From: Planctomycetota bacterium
GTDB lineage: Bacteria; Planctomycetota; UBA8742; UBA2392
Direction of reading: 5' to 3'
Length of the DNA stretch: 64,000 nt
NCBI GenBank assembly: GCA_015075515.1
Contig: JABTUE010000002.1
Span: 124,001 to 188,000, forward strand
Shown: positions 15,333 through 25,800 of the stretch, piece after piece
How the letters are laid out: every line of letters starts with the position of its first letter
How positions within the stretch are numbered: the stretch's first letter is position 1
Notes under the pieces: model-generated
Seen by the model: only the letters and a program-made list of their open reading frames with translations
Databases searched by the model: none
Told to the model about the DNA's origin: nothing
Made by a program: the position numbers and the translations under genes

Positions 15333-16607
15333 CTAGCTTTCCGGGTGGATGATCAACAGTTCGCGGTACACCTTGTTCTGGGGCAGCAGAGCCTTGAAGA
15401 AGTTCTGGCGGCCCTTGTTGTTGGCCAGGGCATAGTGCCGCAGGATCGTCTGGTTGGTGGCCTCGCTGTCAATCATGGCAAACGCGACCCAGCCGTAACG
15501 CTCCATTTCCCAACTGTTGCGGGCAATGTCGCCGGTCAGGAAGGTTTCCAGCAGCGGCTGGTTCTGCGCGTCGGGCATGGCCTTAAGGGCTTCGAAGGCC
15601 CGGCGCAGCACCGGCTTGCTGTGATCGCCGCCTTTGGCGACTTCGGCGGTGATGGCCGCGTGAACGTGAACCAGGCCGGCCTTGTCCTTGATCGCCTGCA
15701 GGATCTGCAGGGCATTGCAGCGGGTCTGGGCACTGGACGTCGCGGCGTTGATCAGGTTGCCCATGCTCGCCAGCACGGCTTCGCGGTCGTCAACCACCAG
15801 CAGCAGGTTGGACAGCTTGCCCACGCAGGCCTGGCTGGTTTCTTCGGCCACCATGGCAATCAGCGCCGGCAGTTCGGGATGGGCCGAACGTTCGTTGCGG
15901 ATCAGCTCAAGCATGTAGGCGCGGCCGATGCTGCCGATTTCCGACAGCGGTACCAGCCCGCCCACAAGCTGCAACTCGGCAACCGTGCAGCGGCCCTTGA
16001 ACAGGTCGTGATCCACAAGCGCCTTGGCCGCGTCGCGCGAGGCCCAGGTGTTCTTCCAGGCGATCTGCGACAGCAGCTCGGCCTTCCAGGCGTTGATCAG
16101 AGGCGCAGCAAACTCGCCTTCATAGTCTGCCCGCTGGTACTGCAGGCGCTTGCGCAGTTCGGCCTCGATCTCGGCCTTGTGGGGCTCGTTGATGGCCACA
16201 AAGTTGCGCAGGGCACGCTCGGTGCGGTCAAGTCCGTCGGCGGCGGTATCGTCGGTTTCAAAGTAGAACGCGCCACGCTGACAGAACGGGTGGTGCAGGA
16301 AGTAGTGCTTGCCGTTGATCAGGTTGAAGCCCACGATCACGTCACGGCCCAGGGCCGCGTCGGCCGGGGCGGGCTCAAAGGCCTCCAGCGTAACCTGGGT
16401 ACCGGTGGCCAGTTCGCCCTTGATCATCGTGTCACAGCGCAAGGTCAGCTTGTCGCCCACGCCGGTGCGCTCCAGGCCCACAAACTCGCCGCGGGTGATG
16501 TACATGGCGTCCTTGGCCATGTCGAACACCGTGAAATTCGCGTGCAGCGCGCCGCCCAGAAGTGCCGCCCCAAGCGCGACGGCGAAGATGTTCAGTGCCT
16601 TCTGCAT
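15333..16607 (-). CDS. Exported protein with N-terminal beta domain and HEAT-like helical repeats
   Basis: A 424-residue protein with a signal peptide ending near residue 23 (ALGAALLGGALHA). Residues 24-115 look like a small beta domain ('TRGEFVGLERTGVGDKLTLR', 'DVIVGFNLINGKHYFLH'); from about 150 on it is alpha-helical with repeat-like spacing, resembling HEAT/ARM repeats. AGAGGAA precedes the ATG. The upstream gene (16659-17990) has the same architecture: a signal peptide, an exposed beta segment that reads 'TGRLVRVDDV' where this one has 'RGEFVGLERT', then helical repeats. The two are probably paralogues. Last gene before the operon terminator. Function unknown; a scaffold role is a guess. 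Confidence 0.65.
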   Translation of the reverse strand: MQKALNIFAVALGAALLGGALHANFTVFDMAKDAMYITRGEFVGLERTGVGDKLTLRCDTMIKGELATGTQVTLEAFEPAPADAALGRDVIVGFNLINGKHYFLHHPFCQRGAFYFETDDTAADGLDRTERALRNFVAINEPHKAEIEAELRKRLQYQRADYEGEFAAPLINAWKAELLSQIAWKNTWASRDAAKALVDHDLFKGRCTVAELQLVGGLVPLSEIGSIGRAYMLELIRNERSAHPELPALIAMVAEETSQACVGKLSNLLLVVDDREAVLASMGNLINAATSSAQTRCNALQILQAIKDKAGLVHVHAAITAEVAKGGDHSKPVLRRAFEALKAMPDAQNQPLLETFLTGDIARNSWEMERYGWVAFAMIDSEATNQTILRHYALANNKGRQNFFKALLPQNKVYRELLIIHPES

Positions 16608-16658
16608 TGGTAGTTCCTCTTTAGTTTGGCTCAGCGTTTCCTGGTCCAGACAAACCGG

Positions 16659-17990
16659 TTAGTGGCCCAGGCCGTCTGCCCCGGCAATCAGGGTCGTGAA
16701 GGGGAACTTCACGGCCGCGTCCACAACCTGCTTCAGCACCGGGTCCGAGTTGCCCAGAGCCTGCAGGTAATCCTTGGCCAGCACCACCACCGTGTCGGGG
16801 TTCTTGCCCTCGCCCTTGATGACCTTGCGGGCGGCGGCCAGGGCCACAACCGCGCCCTTGACCTCAACGTCGCTCAGCCCGTTGATCGCGCGTTCGTCAA
16901 TCAGTGTCTTGAGCGCCGCCATGTGCACACCCTCGCTGCGCAGGTCGCGGCTGGCAATCAGGGCTTCGCGCAGCAGGCCCTTTTCCGTGCCGGCCACCAG
17001 CAGGCTGCCCACAATCTGCAGCGTGCGGTTGCGCAGCTCCGGGCCATCGTGATCGGCCTTGGGGCGGATCAGCCCCAGGCTGCGCACAATCACCGTGCGC
17101 ACGCCGTTGTCGGTGGCGGCGTCCCATTCCTGCAGCAGGCGCACAATCGCGGCGCCGCGGTCAATGTATTCCAGCGACATGCTGGCCAGACTGGTGGTGC
17201 TCCAGGCATGGTCGCCCAGCATGATTTCCATCAGGGCATCAAACCCGCCTTCGGGCTTGTGGCGGCCCACGGCGGTGATCAGCTCGTTGCGTTCCTCGCT
17301 GCCGGGCTTGCTCAGGCGTGCCAAGGCCAGCACGCGCTGGCGCTGTTCTTCGGTCATGGCGCCGGAGTAATCCTCGTGGTTCCAGGCCAGCTCGACACAG
17401 GCGTCCACCGACAGGCGCCCGCCCTTGAGGTCAATCGCATCCATCATCTTGTTCAGGAACGCGGCCTTGGCCGGGGCGGCCAGATAGCCGCGGACAAAAT
17501 CCGCGCCGGCGGCCAGGTTGTTGTTGCACTCGGGCGCGCTGATCGTGCCGCGCTCGTCCATCAGCACCACGTTGCGGCCGTCTTCCTGGCGCGCGGCGAT
17601 GAAATACAGCGCCTCGCCGCCGCGCAGGTCTTCGTCGTAGGCGGCGAACTGAAGCTGGCGCATGCTCACCACGCGCAGTTCACTGCCCGCGGCCACACTG
17701 CCCTTGAGCACGTCGCTGACGCGGATCACGGCCTCGCGGCGGACGCCGTCCTGGCCGTCCTGCCACTGGCCGTTGTCCTTGCGGGCAAAACGCGCGGCAT
17801 CGCGGTTGCCGGGGGCCACCTTGACGTCATCCACACGAACCAGCCGGCCGGTGACGATGGTCGAGGCCTGGTCGGCCAGACGCAGCGCCGTGGTCTTGTA
17901 GTGCAGGTAGTTTCTGGCCTCGGCATGGGCGGTGACGGCAAACGCGGTCGCCATCAGAGCCAGAGCGCAGAACAGGGTCTTGGTTTTCAT
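16659..17990 (-). CDS. Exported protein with beta domain and HEAT-like helical repeats (probable paralogue of the 15333 product)
   Basis: A 443-residue exported protein; signal peptide 'ALALMATAFAVTAHAEA' ends at about residue 25. Residues 30-140 form a predicted beta domain ('ASTIVTGRLVRVDDVKV', 'VIRVSDVLKGSV', 'GEALYFIAARQEDGR'), the rest is helical repeat ('LLREALIASRDLRSEGVHMA'). AAGG lies upstream of the ATG. It sits 51 bases ahead of its probable paralogue and 59 bases after the lipoprotein gene at 18050, all on one strand. I recognise no enzyme motif. Confidence 0.65.
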   Translation of the reverse strand: MKTKTLFCALALMATAFAVTAHAEARNYLHYKTTALRLADQASTIVTGRLVRVDDVKVAPGNRDAARFARKDNGQWQDGQDGVRREAVIRVSDVLKGSVAAGSELRVVSMRQLQFAAYDEDLRGGEALYFIAARQEDGRNVVLMDERGTISAPECNNNLAAGADFVRGYLAAPAKAAFLNKMMDAIDLKGGRLSVDACVELAWNHEDYSGAMTEEQRQRVLALARLSKPGSEERNELITAVGRHKPEGGFDALMEIMLGDHAWSTTSLASMSLEYIDRGAAIVRLLQEWDAATDNGVRTVIVRSLGLIRPKADHDGPELRNRTLQIVGSLLVAGTEKGLLREALIASRDLRSEGVHMAALKTLIDERAINGLSDVEVKGAVVALAAARKVIKGEGKNPDTVVVLAKDYLQALGNSDPVLKQVVDAAVKFPFTTLIAGADGLGH

Positions 17991-18049
17991 TGCCTTGCCT
18001 TTGTGGTCTGGTTGGTCCAGTTCAGGTTATTTCGGGGTCAAAGCCTGCA

Positions 18050-19186
18050 TCACGGAGACTGGGGGTTGGGGTCACGGCCCTTGCCAGGCAGATGCTTGGT
18101 ATCCAGGGCGTTAAGGTCTTCCTGGATGAAGGCGTAGCCGTAACCGTTCTGGAAGATCACCTGCTTGGGATCCATCAGCGTGCCGACCTTGCCCGAGTTC
18201 AGGCCGATTGCCTGGGCAATCAGGTTGGTGTGCAGGGCGCCCAGATGGCGCGAGTACTCGACCACGGCCTCTTCTTCCGTGTGGCCGGGGGTGGTGGGCT
18301 TGAGCACCGGGGCCTGCTTGTAGGCGTCGGCGAACAGGTCGCCGAACACGCCCGTGGGCGTGGGCACCTGGGTGAAGCCGCCGCCGGCGTTCTGCGGCAC
18401 GGCGCCCAGGTTTTCGACGTTTTCGTTGTTCTCGTTGTCGTTCATCGTCACGCCCATGGCTTGGGTAAGCTGGGGCGCACCGGCGGGCAACAGACGGGTC
18501 AGCAACACCATGCCGCACTCGCTGTAGTTCTTGTTAAGGAAGCGGCTCTGCGGGGGCGGGAAGTCGCCGGGGCTGTTGGGCGGCGGCGAAGTCCAGCCGA
18601 ACATCACCGAACCCTGGCTGCCGGCCGGGTAGGCCTGACGGTTTACGGTGTAGATCACCTGGCCGCTGGGCAGGACGATGCGCTCGACCGGCGCGGTGAC
18701 AAAGTTGATGTCCAGGCTCTTGGGCGACCAGATCAGGAAGCCGAACTGGTCGCGTTCACGGATACGGGTGCCGTCGGCGTTGCGGCGGAACCACTGGCTC
18801 ATGAACGACAGCATCAGCGGATACTGGTTGTTCACCTCGATGTGCGTGGGCGACTGTTCCTTGATCAGGTAGCCCGTAAAGCCGGCCGTCGCCAGGGCCT
18901 GAATGGTGTCGGCAAACCAGGCGCCGATCGTGCCGCCCGGCCCGTCGTCGCTGTCGCGACCCGGATCAATGTACCACACATCGTTGTAGAAGCCGGTGAT
19001 GGTCGGGTTTTCACAGGCAAAGGTGAAGACCGTAACGCCGAACAGCGGCTCGGTGCCGGGGGTGCCGACGGCAGAGCCGCCCGGCGGGCCCGCGAACTTG
19101 CCGTCGCAGCCGGTGCCGATCATCGCAAAGCTGCCAAGGCTCAAGGCCAGCATCGCGGCGGGAAGCATGGAGAGAAACTTGCGCAT
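18050..19186 (-). CDS. Lipoprotein of unknown function, 378 residues
   Basis: Signal peptide with lipobox 'MIGTGCDG' (Cys at about 27) preceded by AAGGAA before ATG 19186. The mature protein is rich in Pro, Gly, Asn and aromatic residues, with a long beta-type N-terminal half ('YNDVWYIDPGRDSDDGPGG', 'FGFLIWSPKSLDINFVTAP') and a polar tail. No family recognised. Its partner upstream (19256-20485) is also an Asn/Gly/Pro-rich lipoprotein of similar length, and both contain phrases on 'W..R..DG' turns, so the two may act as a pair on the outer membrane. Confidence 0.65.
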   Translation of the reverse strand: MRKFLSMLPAAMLALSLGSFAMIGTGCDGKFAGPPGGSAVGTPGTEPLFGVTVFTFACENPTITGFYNDVWYIDPGRDSDDGPGGTIGAWFADTIQALATAGFTGYLIKEQSPTHIEVNNQYPLMLSFMSQWFRRNADGTRIRERDQFGFLIWSPKSLDINFVTAPVERIVLPSGQVIYTVNRQAYPAGSQGSVMFGWTSPPPNSPGDFPPPQSRFLNKNYSECGMVLLTRLLPAGAPQLTQAMGVTMNDNENNENVENLGAVPQNAGGGFTQVPTPTGVFGDLFADAYKQAPVLKPTTPGHTEEEAVVEYSRHLGALHTNLIAQAIGLNSGKVGTLMDPKQVIFQNGYGYAFIQEDLNALDTKHLPGKGRDPNPQSP

Positions 19187-19255
19187 GGGTCGGTTCCTTG
19201 AGGCTGATTCCGCAATCAGGGGTTGCGAACCAGGGTTGGTTTCCGAAACGTTGGT

Positions 19256-20485
19256 CTAGCGGCCCACACCGGGCAGCGTGCTGAGAGGTCCGGGGTTGGT
19301 GAAGGTGCCGTTTACGGTGTCCTGCATCCGCAGCAGGTCTTCCACGACGAACTGGAACTTCTTGCCGGCGGCAATGAACGCCGTCATGTCGAAGATCACC
19401 GAGATGTTCATCAGGTCTTCCTGGTTGTTCACCACGCCCGGCAGGGCAAACGCACTGTCAATCAGGCCCACGCCGTAGCCGATGATGTGGTTGCCCACCG
19501 CAGCCAGATAGTAGCTGTAGGTCACGCCGTCGTTGACGTTGATGGTGCTGGCCGTGCCGCTGGTGGTCTGGACCCAGTTGTCCACATAGCGCTTCATGTA
19601 GACACCGCCGCCGCAGTCAATCGGACCGCCGCCGCCGAAGTAATCCGGCACCGGAACGCCCACCAGGCGCAGGAAGCCGTTGCCGCCGGGGCTCGAGGAC
19701 AGGTCGGTCTCGATGCTCTTGTTCTGGGCCGGAGGTTCGCGCCAGCCCGCAGCCAGCAGACCGGCCGGGGCACCGTTGCCGTTAAAACCGTAGGACATGA
19801 TGTTGTTCACCGGCACCGCAATACGCTGCACACCGTTGGGGCCGACCGTCAGCGGGTCACCCACTTCCTGCTGCGGCGCCGAAGGCGGCTGGGCCTGCAG
19901 CAGCGGCGTGAAACCGCTGGAGGCTTGGGCCTGCTCGTGAATCGAGATCAGCATCGAACGGAAGTTCACGCTTTCGTAACGCACCGGCGGGTCACCCGCC
20001 ACCACCGGCACCAGATCGTTGCCGTTGGGATCGCGCAGGAACCACTGGTTCTGCAGACTGAGAACCCAGGCCGCAATGTAGATGTTCGCCGCCTGGGTCT
20101 GGGTGCTGACACTGGGGTGAGGCCAGCCCGCGCCCGGCGTCTTGTAGCCGTCGTGGGTGTAGGGCCAGTCCGGAACTTCCTGCGGGGTGCGGCAGGTCGG
20201 GTTGTCCGAGCACGAACCCAGCATGTTCATCGCCCACAGGTCGAAACCGGGCGGGGTCTTCTCGACAAACACCGTCGGATCCGTCGGCAGCGTGGACACA
20301 TCCAGCGACGTCACGCCCGTAATCGGGTCGGTCACTTCACTGGGCAGGTAGTAGTGAACGATCGGTGTCTTGCGGACCGGGAACTGCTCCACCTGCTTCT
20401 GGCCGTTGAACACGATGCCGTCGGAGCCGCAGCCGGCAAGAAACGCCAGGGTCCCTGCCGCCAAGAAACCAGTAATCCGCTTCAT
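19256..20485 (-). CDS. Lipoprotein of unknown function, 409 residues
   Basis: Start ATG 20485 follows GGGAG and opens a signal peptide with lipobox 'LAFLAGCGSDG' (Cys near residue 19); the frame continues upstream without signal features. The mature chain is Asn/Pro/Gly-rich and beta-type, with paired cysteines ('GSCSDNPTCRTPQE') that could form a disulfide. It ends 'PLSTLPGVGR'. First gene of a four-gene run on the minus strand (20485 down to 15333) of two lipoproteins and two exported helical-repeat proteins sharing one terminator. Role unknown; an envelope assembly is inferred from the joint arrangement. Confidence 0.65.
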   Translation of the reverse strand: MKRITGFLAAGTLAFLAGCGSDGIVFNGQKQVEQFPVRKTPIVHYYLPSEVTDPITGVTSLDVSTLPTDPTVFVEKTPPGFDLWAMNMLGSCSDNPTCRTPQEVPDWPYTHDGYKTPGAGWPHPSVSTQTQAANIYIAAWVLSLQNQWFLRDPNGNDLVPVVAGDPPVRYESVNFRSMLISIHEQAQASSGFTPLLQAQPPSAPQQEVGDPLTVGPNGVQRIAVPVNNIMSYGFNGNGAPAGLLAAGWREPPAQNKSIETDLSSSPGGNGFLRLVGVPVPDYFGGGGPIDCGGGVYMKRYVDNWVQTTSGTASTINVNDGVTYSYYLAAVGNHIIGYGVGLIDSAFALPGVVNNQEDLMNISVIFDMTAFIAAGKKFQFVVEDLLRMQDTVNGTFTNPGPLSTLPGVGR

Positions 20486-20849
20486 GAATCTCTCCCGTTT
20501 CGTGCTGTCTGGTACTGCCGGTTCATCGAACTTGGGGAACACCCTGCCTGTAGCTAACCGCGTGCCAAATCTGCTTCACGCCGTAAATCGCAATTTAGAA
20601 GGCACTTAGAAATCCAGTGTGGAACAATCGTTTCCAGCGACTGTGTAATTGGTATACAAATGGCGCCGCCGACCGAATAGGCTGGTTCCAGTGTTGCCAC
20701 ACCTCGGACTTGGCGCGCCAGCACTGGCCTGTCTTGCGGAAAGGGAACTCAGGGGATGCGCCCATGCTACCTATGATGCGGTCTTGGTCAATGCGTTGCT
20801 GACCGGCAAAGTCCTGCCTACAATCCCGCCCCCTGCTTGCGGAGCACAC
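20486..20849. other. Divergent intergenic region upstream of ribH
   Basis: No gene seen. It must carry the promoter of the leftward lipoprotein operon and of ribH. The left part (20570-20660) is relatively AT-rich and contains GGTATACAAAT. The right part holds a good promoter for ribH. I looked for an FMN riboswitch in front of ribH and did not find its conserved segments. Confidence 0.5.
20796..20824 (+). promoter_or_regulatory. Promoter of the ribH-nusB-ftsY region
   Basis: TTGCTG (20796-20801) and TACAAT (20819-20824) are separated by 17 bases. Transcription would start near 20831, giving a leader of about 19 bases that contains GGAG before ATG 20850. Confidence 0.6.
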
Positions 20850-21341
20850 ATGGCCAAAAAGTCATCCCGCGCCGGTCAACCCCGGGTGATCGAGGGCATG
20901 CTCAATGCTGCGGGTATGCGCTTTGCCATCGTGGCGGCGCGCTTCAACGAGTTCATCGTTGAAAAGCTGGTCCAGGGCGCGCTGGATTCCATCCGCCGCC
21001 ACGGCGGCGACGCCGATGGCACCACCCTGGCCTGGGTTCCCGGCGCGTTCGAGATTCCCGTTGTGGCGCGCAAACTGTGCGAATCACGGCAATACGACGC
21101 CGTGATCTGCCTGGGTGCCGTGATCCGCGGCAACACCCCGCACTTTGACTACGTGGCCGGCGAGGCTGCCAAGGGCATCGGCCAGGCCGGATTGACCACC
21201 GGCGTGCCGTGCATTTTTGGCGTGCTGACGACCGAAACACTGGAACAGGCCATCGAGCGCGCGGGCACAAAGCTGGGCAACAAGGGCTTTGACGCCGCGA
21301 CCACGGCGATTGAGACCGTGGATGTGCTGCGCCGGGTGTGA
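20850..21341 (+). CDS. ribH: 6,7-dimethyl-8-ribityllumazine synthase
   Basis: Penultimate enzyme of riboflavin synthesis, joining 5-amino-6-ribitylaminouracil and 3,4-dihydroxybutanone phosphate; the family forms icosahedral or pentameric shells. The 163-residue protein shows '[19 protein letters not shown]', the '[15 protein letters not shown]' segment, and '[18 protein letters not shown]', which includes the catalytic His region. ATG 20850 with GGAG upstream opens just before the conserved core; the longer frame starts upstream of the promoter. ribH followed by nusB is a widespread order. Confidence 0.95.
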   Translation: MAKKSSRAGQPRVIEGMLNAAGMRFAIVAARFNEFIVEKLVQGALDSIRRHGGDADGTTLAWVPGAFEIPVVARKLCESRQYDAVICLGAVIRGNTPHFDYVAGEAAKGIGQAGLTTGVPCIFGVLTTETLEQAIERAGTKLGNKGFDAATTAIETVDVLRRV

Positions 21342-21383
21342 TCCGTACTGAACTTTGCCGCGCCGGTTTGTTATACACGGGGC

Positions 21384-21821
21384 ATGGCGGAAACGGCCAA
21401 AGCCGATGAACGCAGCCTGGCGCGCGAGCTGGCGCTGAAGCTGTTGTACGCGCTGGATCTCGGCGGCGCCGCGGCCTTTGACACCCAGGCCGAAGACCTG
21501 CTGGCGCGTGAGGGCGCGCCGGAACGCGCCCGGCGCACGGCGCTGGAACTGGTGACCGGCACGCGCGCGGCGCTTGCCGAAGTGGACGCGGCGTTACAGG
21601 AGGCGGCGCTGAACTGGCAGCTTTCGCGCATGCCCTGTGTGGACCGGGCGGTGCTGCGGCTTGGGGCCTATGAACTGATGCATCGTCATGAGGTTCCGCC
21701 GCGCGTGACAATCAACGAAGCCGTGGAACTGGCCAAGAAGTACTCGACCGAAAAATCCGGTTCGTTTGTCAACGGCGTGCTGGACAAGGTGTTCCAGACC
21801 CATTGCCCCCAGAAGGTTTAG
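21384..21821 (+). CDS. nusB: Transcription antitermination factor NusB
   Basis: Small all-helical protein binding boxA RNA with NusE (ribosomal S10) to prevent early termination in rRNA operons. The 145-residue product has 'SLARELALKLLYALDLGG' at the N-terminus, 'RMPCVDRAVLRLGAYELMHR', and 'INEAVELAKKYSTEKSGSFV' followed by 'NGVLDKVF', all family landmarks. It lies 42 bases after ribH. There is no Shine-Dalgarno; TATACA (21372-21377) sits six bases before the ATG, so it may also be expressed from a leaderless start of its own. Confidence 0.94.
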   Translation: MAETAKADERSLARELALKLLYALDLGGAAAFDTQAEDLLAREGAPERARRTALELVTGTRAALAEVDAALQEAALNWQLSRMPCVDRAVLRLGAYELMHRHEVPPRVTINEAVELAKKYSTEKSGSFVNGVLDKVFQTHCPQKV

Positions 21822-21827
21822 GCGCCC

Positions 21828-22886
21828 GTGGCCTTCGGTTTCTTCAAGAAAAAAGACAAGCCCGCGCCGGACGTGCCGGCGCCGGCACCTGTTTCCGCGC
21901 CGACAGACGCCGGGCCCGAAGAAGCCGCGCCCGCAAAGAAAGGCCTGCTCAATCGCCTGACCAAAGCCATCTCCAAGACCCGCATGATCCTGTCGCGGCG
22001 AGTGCTTGGCCTGGTGGGCATGGGCCAGAAGATTGACGACGAGATTCTGGACAAGCTTGAAGAAGCCATGATCGAGGCCGATTTCGGCGTCGAGACCACG
22101 GGGTTTCTGATGGACGTTGTGCGCGGCGCCTGGAAAAACGGCACAATTGAAACCACCGACCAGGTGCTGCCGTTTCTGCAACAGGATCTCAAGCACCGGC
22201 TGACTCACCGCGGCAACGCCCTGCGCTTTGCCGAAAACGGCCCGACCGTGATTCTGGTTGTCGGCGTCAACGGCGCGGGCAAGACCACCAGTGTGGCCAA
22301 GCTGGCCTGGTACCTGACCAGCATCGGCAAGAAAGTGGTGCTGGCGGCCGCCGACACGTTCCGCGCCGCAGCCGTCGAGCAGTTGAAAACCTGGTCCCAG
22401 CGCATCGGCTGCGAGATCGTAACCGGCCCCGAGCGCGCCGATCCCGCCAGCGTGGCGCACCGCGGCGCGGAGCGCCTGCTGGAACTCAGCGCCGACGTAT
22501 TGCTGGTGGACACGGCCGGGCGTCTTCACACCCAGAAAAACCTGATGGACGAACTGCGCAAGATTCACGCCGCCTGCGCGGCAAAAAAAATCGCCGGCGC
22601 GCCGCACGAAACAATCCTGGTGCTGGACGCCACCACCGGCCAGAACGCCCTGAACCAGGCCGAAATGTTCAAACAGGCCGCCCAGGTCACAGGCCTGTTT
22701 CTGGCCAAACTGGACGGCACCGCCAAGGGCGGCGCCGTGCTGACCATCAACGAAAAGGTCGAGATTCCCGTGAAATTCGTCGGGCTGGGCGAGGGCGTGG
22801 ACGACATGCAGGCCTTTGACGCCGACCAGTTCGTGGACGCGCTGTTTGACCTGAAGGACCTTGCCCCCGCAAAGGCGCAACCATGA
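21828..22886 (+). CDS. ftsY: Signal recognition particle receptor FtsY
   Basis: GTPase that docks SRP-ribosome complexes at the membrane. The 352-residue protein begins with a basic amphipathic start ([11 protein letters not shown]) and a short Pro/Ala acidic A domain (11-36), then the N domain (40-130) and the G domain with P-loop '[14 protein letters not shown]' from 146, '[15 protein letters not shown]', '[10 protein letters not shown]', and '[11 protein letters not shown]'. Start is GTG 21828, six bases after the nusB stop. Its TGA overlaps the ATG of the giant fusion gene as ATGA, so translation of the two is coupled. Confidence 0.95.
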   Translation: MAFGFFKKKDKPAPDVPAPAPVSAPTDAGPEEAAPAKKGLLNRLTKAISKTRMILSRRVLGLVGMGQKIDDEILDKLEEAMIEADFGVETTGFLMDVVRGAWKNGTIETTDQVLPFLQQDLKHRLTHRGNALRFAENGPTVILVVGVNGAGKTTSVAKLAWYLTSIGKKVVLAAADTFRAAAVEQLKTWSQRIGCEIVTGPERADPASVAHRGAERLLELSADVLLVDTAGRLHTQKNLMDELRKIHAACAAKKIAGAPHETILVLDATTGQNALNQAEMFKQAAQVTGLFLAKLDGTAKGGAVLTINEKVEIPVKFVGLGEGVDDMQAFDADQFVDALFDLKDLAPAKAQP

Positions 22887-25800
22887 CCGGCGCCGCCCAG
22901 GAAATCCGCCACATGCTTGCCGGCAAGCCCGGCGGCGTAAACCTGTTTCTCAACCGCTGGGGCAAGCTGCTGGTGGATTACGCCACGGCGCTGATCCCAG
23001 ACCGGTCCGACCCTTTTGCCGGTCTGGTGGAAGACCTGCTGGTGGACGCGATCAGCCAGGCGCGCGTGATCGCGCGCGCCGCCAGTGACGACCAGGTGCG
23101 CGACTACGTGATCGAATCTGCCATCCGCACCACACGCGCGCGCTACCGTGAAGTGCTGGACGCCCGCAACGCACCCGAAAAGGCCACCAACAGCTACACC
23201 GTCGAAGAAATCCTGGCCCGCACCAGCATGACCGCCGAAGACATCACCCGCGGCGTCAGCGAAGGCCGGCTGCGCGCCGTGCGGGCCGACAACACCATGC
23301 GCATCAAGGGCGGTGACGTGCCAGGCCTGGGTGACCGCGCCAACGCGCTGGCCTATCATGTTTCGGCCGCCGAGCGCGAGCTGTTGTGCCTGCATTACCG
23401 GCTGGGTTGGACACCCGAACATATTTCGCGCATTTCCGGCGCCGCCCCGGCGCATGTCGAAAACCTGATCCAGACCGCCGCCATGCGCATCGGCGAGGCC
23501 GCGGCGCGCAAGCGCACCACCGGCCCGGATCCCAATGACGCGCAGATGCGCCGCTATCTTGAGGGCCGGCTCAGCAGCGACGAAACCAGCCGGTTTGAAC
23601 AGCGCGTGGTGCGCGACAAGGCCGCCCAGCAGCGACTGGAGGAATTGCGCACCGAGCGCGACCTGATCCGCGACCTGTTTGACGCGCCGCCGTTTGACCT
23701 TTCGCGCGTGGCGGTTCATGTGCGCGAACGCAACCCGCACCAGCCGGTGGCGGTGCCGCCGGCGGCGGCACTTTGGGTGCAGGTGGTGGGCGTGGCGGCG
23801 CTGCTGCTGTTGCTGCAGCGGGTGGGCGCGTACCTGCCGCCGCCGGACGTGCGGCTGGTCGCGCACGAAGGAAGCGTCAGCGTGGACGACCGCGTTGCGC
23901 CCTCGGCCCTGCCGGGCGGACGGGTTGTGGTCGGCCAGGCCGTGCAGACCGGCCCCGGCGCCCAGGCCACACTGAACCTTGACGGCGCGTCGCGCGTGCA
24001 GCTTGCCCAGAACACGCGGCTGCGGCTTGAGCCGCCGCGCGCAAAGGCGCGCCAGGTACTTAGCCTGGAACGCGGCGAATTGTGGGGCCGTTTTGTGTCT
24101 TCGGGCCATGCCTACGTGCTGGCGGCGGCGGGGCTGGAAATTCACGGCGACTCACCGGCGGATTTTGATCTCGCCGTGGGCGAGCACGCCCGCGCCGTTC
24201 TGCCCGACAACCTGCGCCAGGAACAGGCTGCCGCGCTGGTCGCGGTCTTTGCCAAAGGCGGCAGTCTGGCAGCATCGCGCGCCTTTGACGTGTGGGCCGG
24301 TTACCGCGTGGGCGAAGCCGGCGCGGGCGTACAGGCCCAGGACATGCCCCTGACACTTGACCATGTGCCGCTGGACGACCCCGGCGTGCTGCTGCGCGCC
24401 TTGCTGGCCCTGCCTGACGGCGAAACCGCGCGCCTGACCGTGCGCCGCGGCACGGCCCAGGTCGTTCTGCCACTGCGGCGCGAAACACCGCAGGCCGCGC
24501 TGGTGTTGCGCGTCTTTCGCGGCACGCTGGCGCTTCACGCGCCCGGCGCGCAACCGGAACCTCTCAACCGCGGCCAGTGGGCGCTGGTCGCGCCAGGCAT
24601 GCCGCCGCTGATCGGCCAGCGCGGCACCGAGGACTACCAGCTTCTGCGCATGGACGCATCCGAGCGGTTCAAGGACCGGCTGCACTGGCTGAATGTTGAA
24701 AGCTTCCCCCTGCGCGCTGAAAACAGCCTGCTGGGGCTGGACCGCCGCCTGCGCGACTTTGCCGCCGGGCTGGAACGCCTGCGCGCCACTGAAGTCCAGC
24801 GTGACGGCGCCGCTGAAATCGCCCGCTTCGAAGAAATCATGCGCGGCACGATTGCCGCCGCCCGCGCCCGACTTGAGGCCGGCAAGGGCCAGCCGCGCGA
24901 CGGCGTTACCGGCCAGCTTTCCGACGAAGAACTGGTGCGGGCTGAAAACGAAATCCTGGGCACAATCAGCCACTGGAAGCGCCAGGCCACCACCGGCACC
25001 TGGCCGACTCTGGGCTCGGCGGCCAAAACCCTGCACGGCCGGATCCAGCGCGACCGCGACGAAATGGCTGCGCGCGAAGCCGACATGACCCAGGCGCTGC
25101 TGCTGCTGGACCGCATTGCAGCACTGGACGAAGCCATCGCCGCCCAGCAGGCAGCCATGGAAAAGCTCCGCCAGAGCGACCTGTTTGACGCCGACGGCTC
25201 GCGCCGCAAGGAACTGGACGCCGAAATCACCCGGCACCAGAACACGGTCAAGGCCGGCAACGAGGCCAGGAGCCGGATTGAGCTGATCACGCTGCGGCTC
25301 AACGAACTCGATCAGAAACTGGATGACCTGCGCCGCAAGCTGCCGGCGCTGCGCGGCGACGTGGCCGCGGCGGAGCTGGCGCTGGCCGATATTGACAAGC
25401 AACTGGCGGCCAACCCCTACACTGCCGCGGCGCTGGCCCGTCTTGAAAAAGAAGCCGCCGACGCCGTCGCCGACGCGGCCGCGGCAGCCGACGCCGTGCG
25501 GGCCCGCACCAGGGAACAGTCCGACGCCGACTCGGCCGCGGCCATTGCCCGCACCGCCCTGACCAACGCTGAAAAAGACGCAACCGCGCCGGTGACGGCG
25601 CGCGACCGCGCCCAGGATGTGCTGACGGACGCCGTGGCCGACCGCACCGCCGCCGCCGCCGAGGTCAACGCCGCCAAAGCCGAGGTAGAACGGCTCAACG
25701 CCGAACTGGCCGCGCTGGCGCCAGACGACCCCGGCCGGGCGCAGCTTGAGGCCGATCTGGCCGCCGCCCGCAAGACACTCGAGGACGCGGAAAAGCTGCT

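Noticed and set aside
20486..20849. FMN riboswitch upstream of ribH
   Set aside because: I could not find the conserved RFN segments; an ordinary TTGCTG-N17-TACAAT promoter explains the region.
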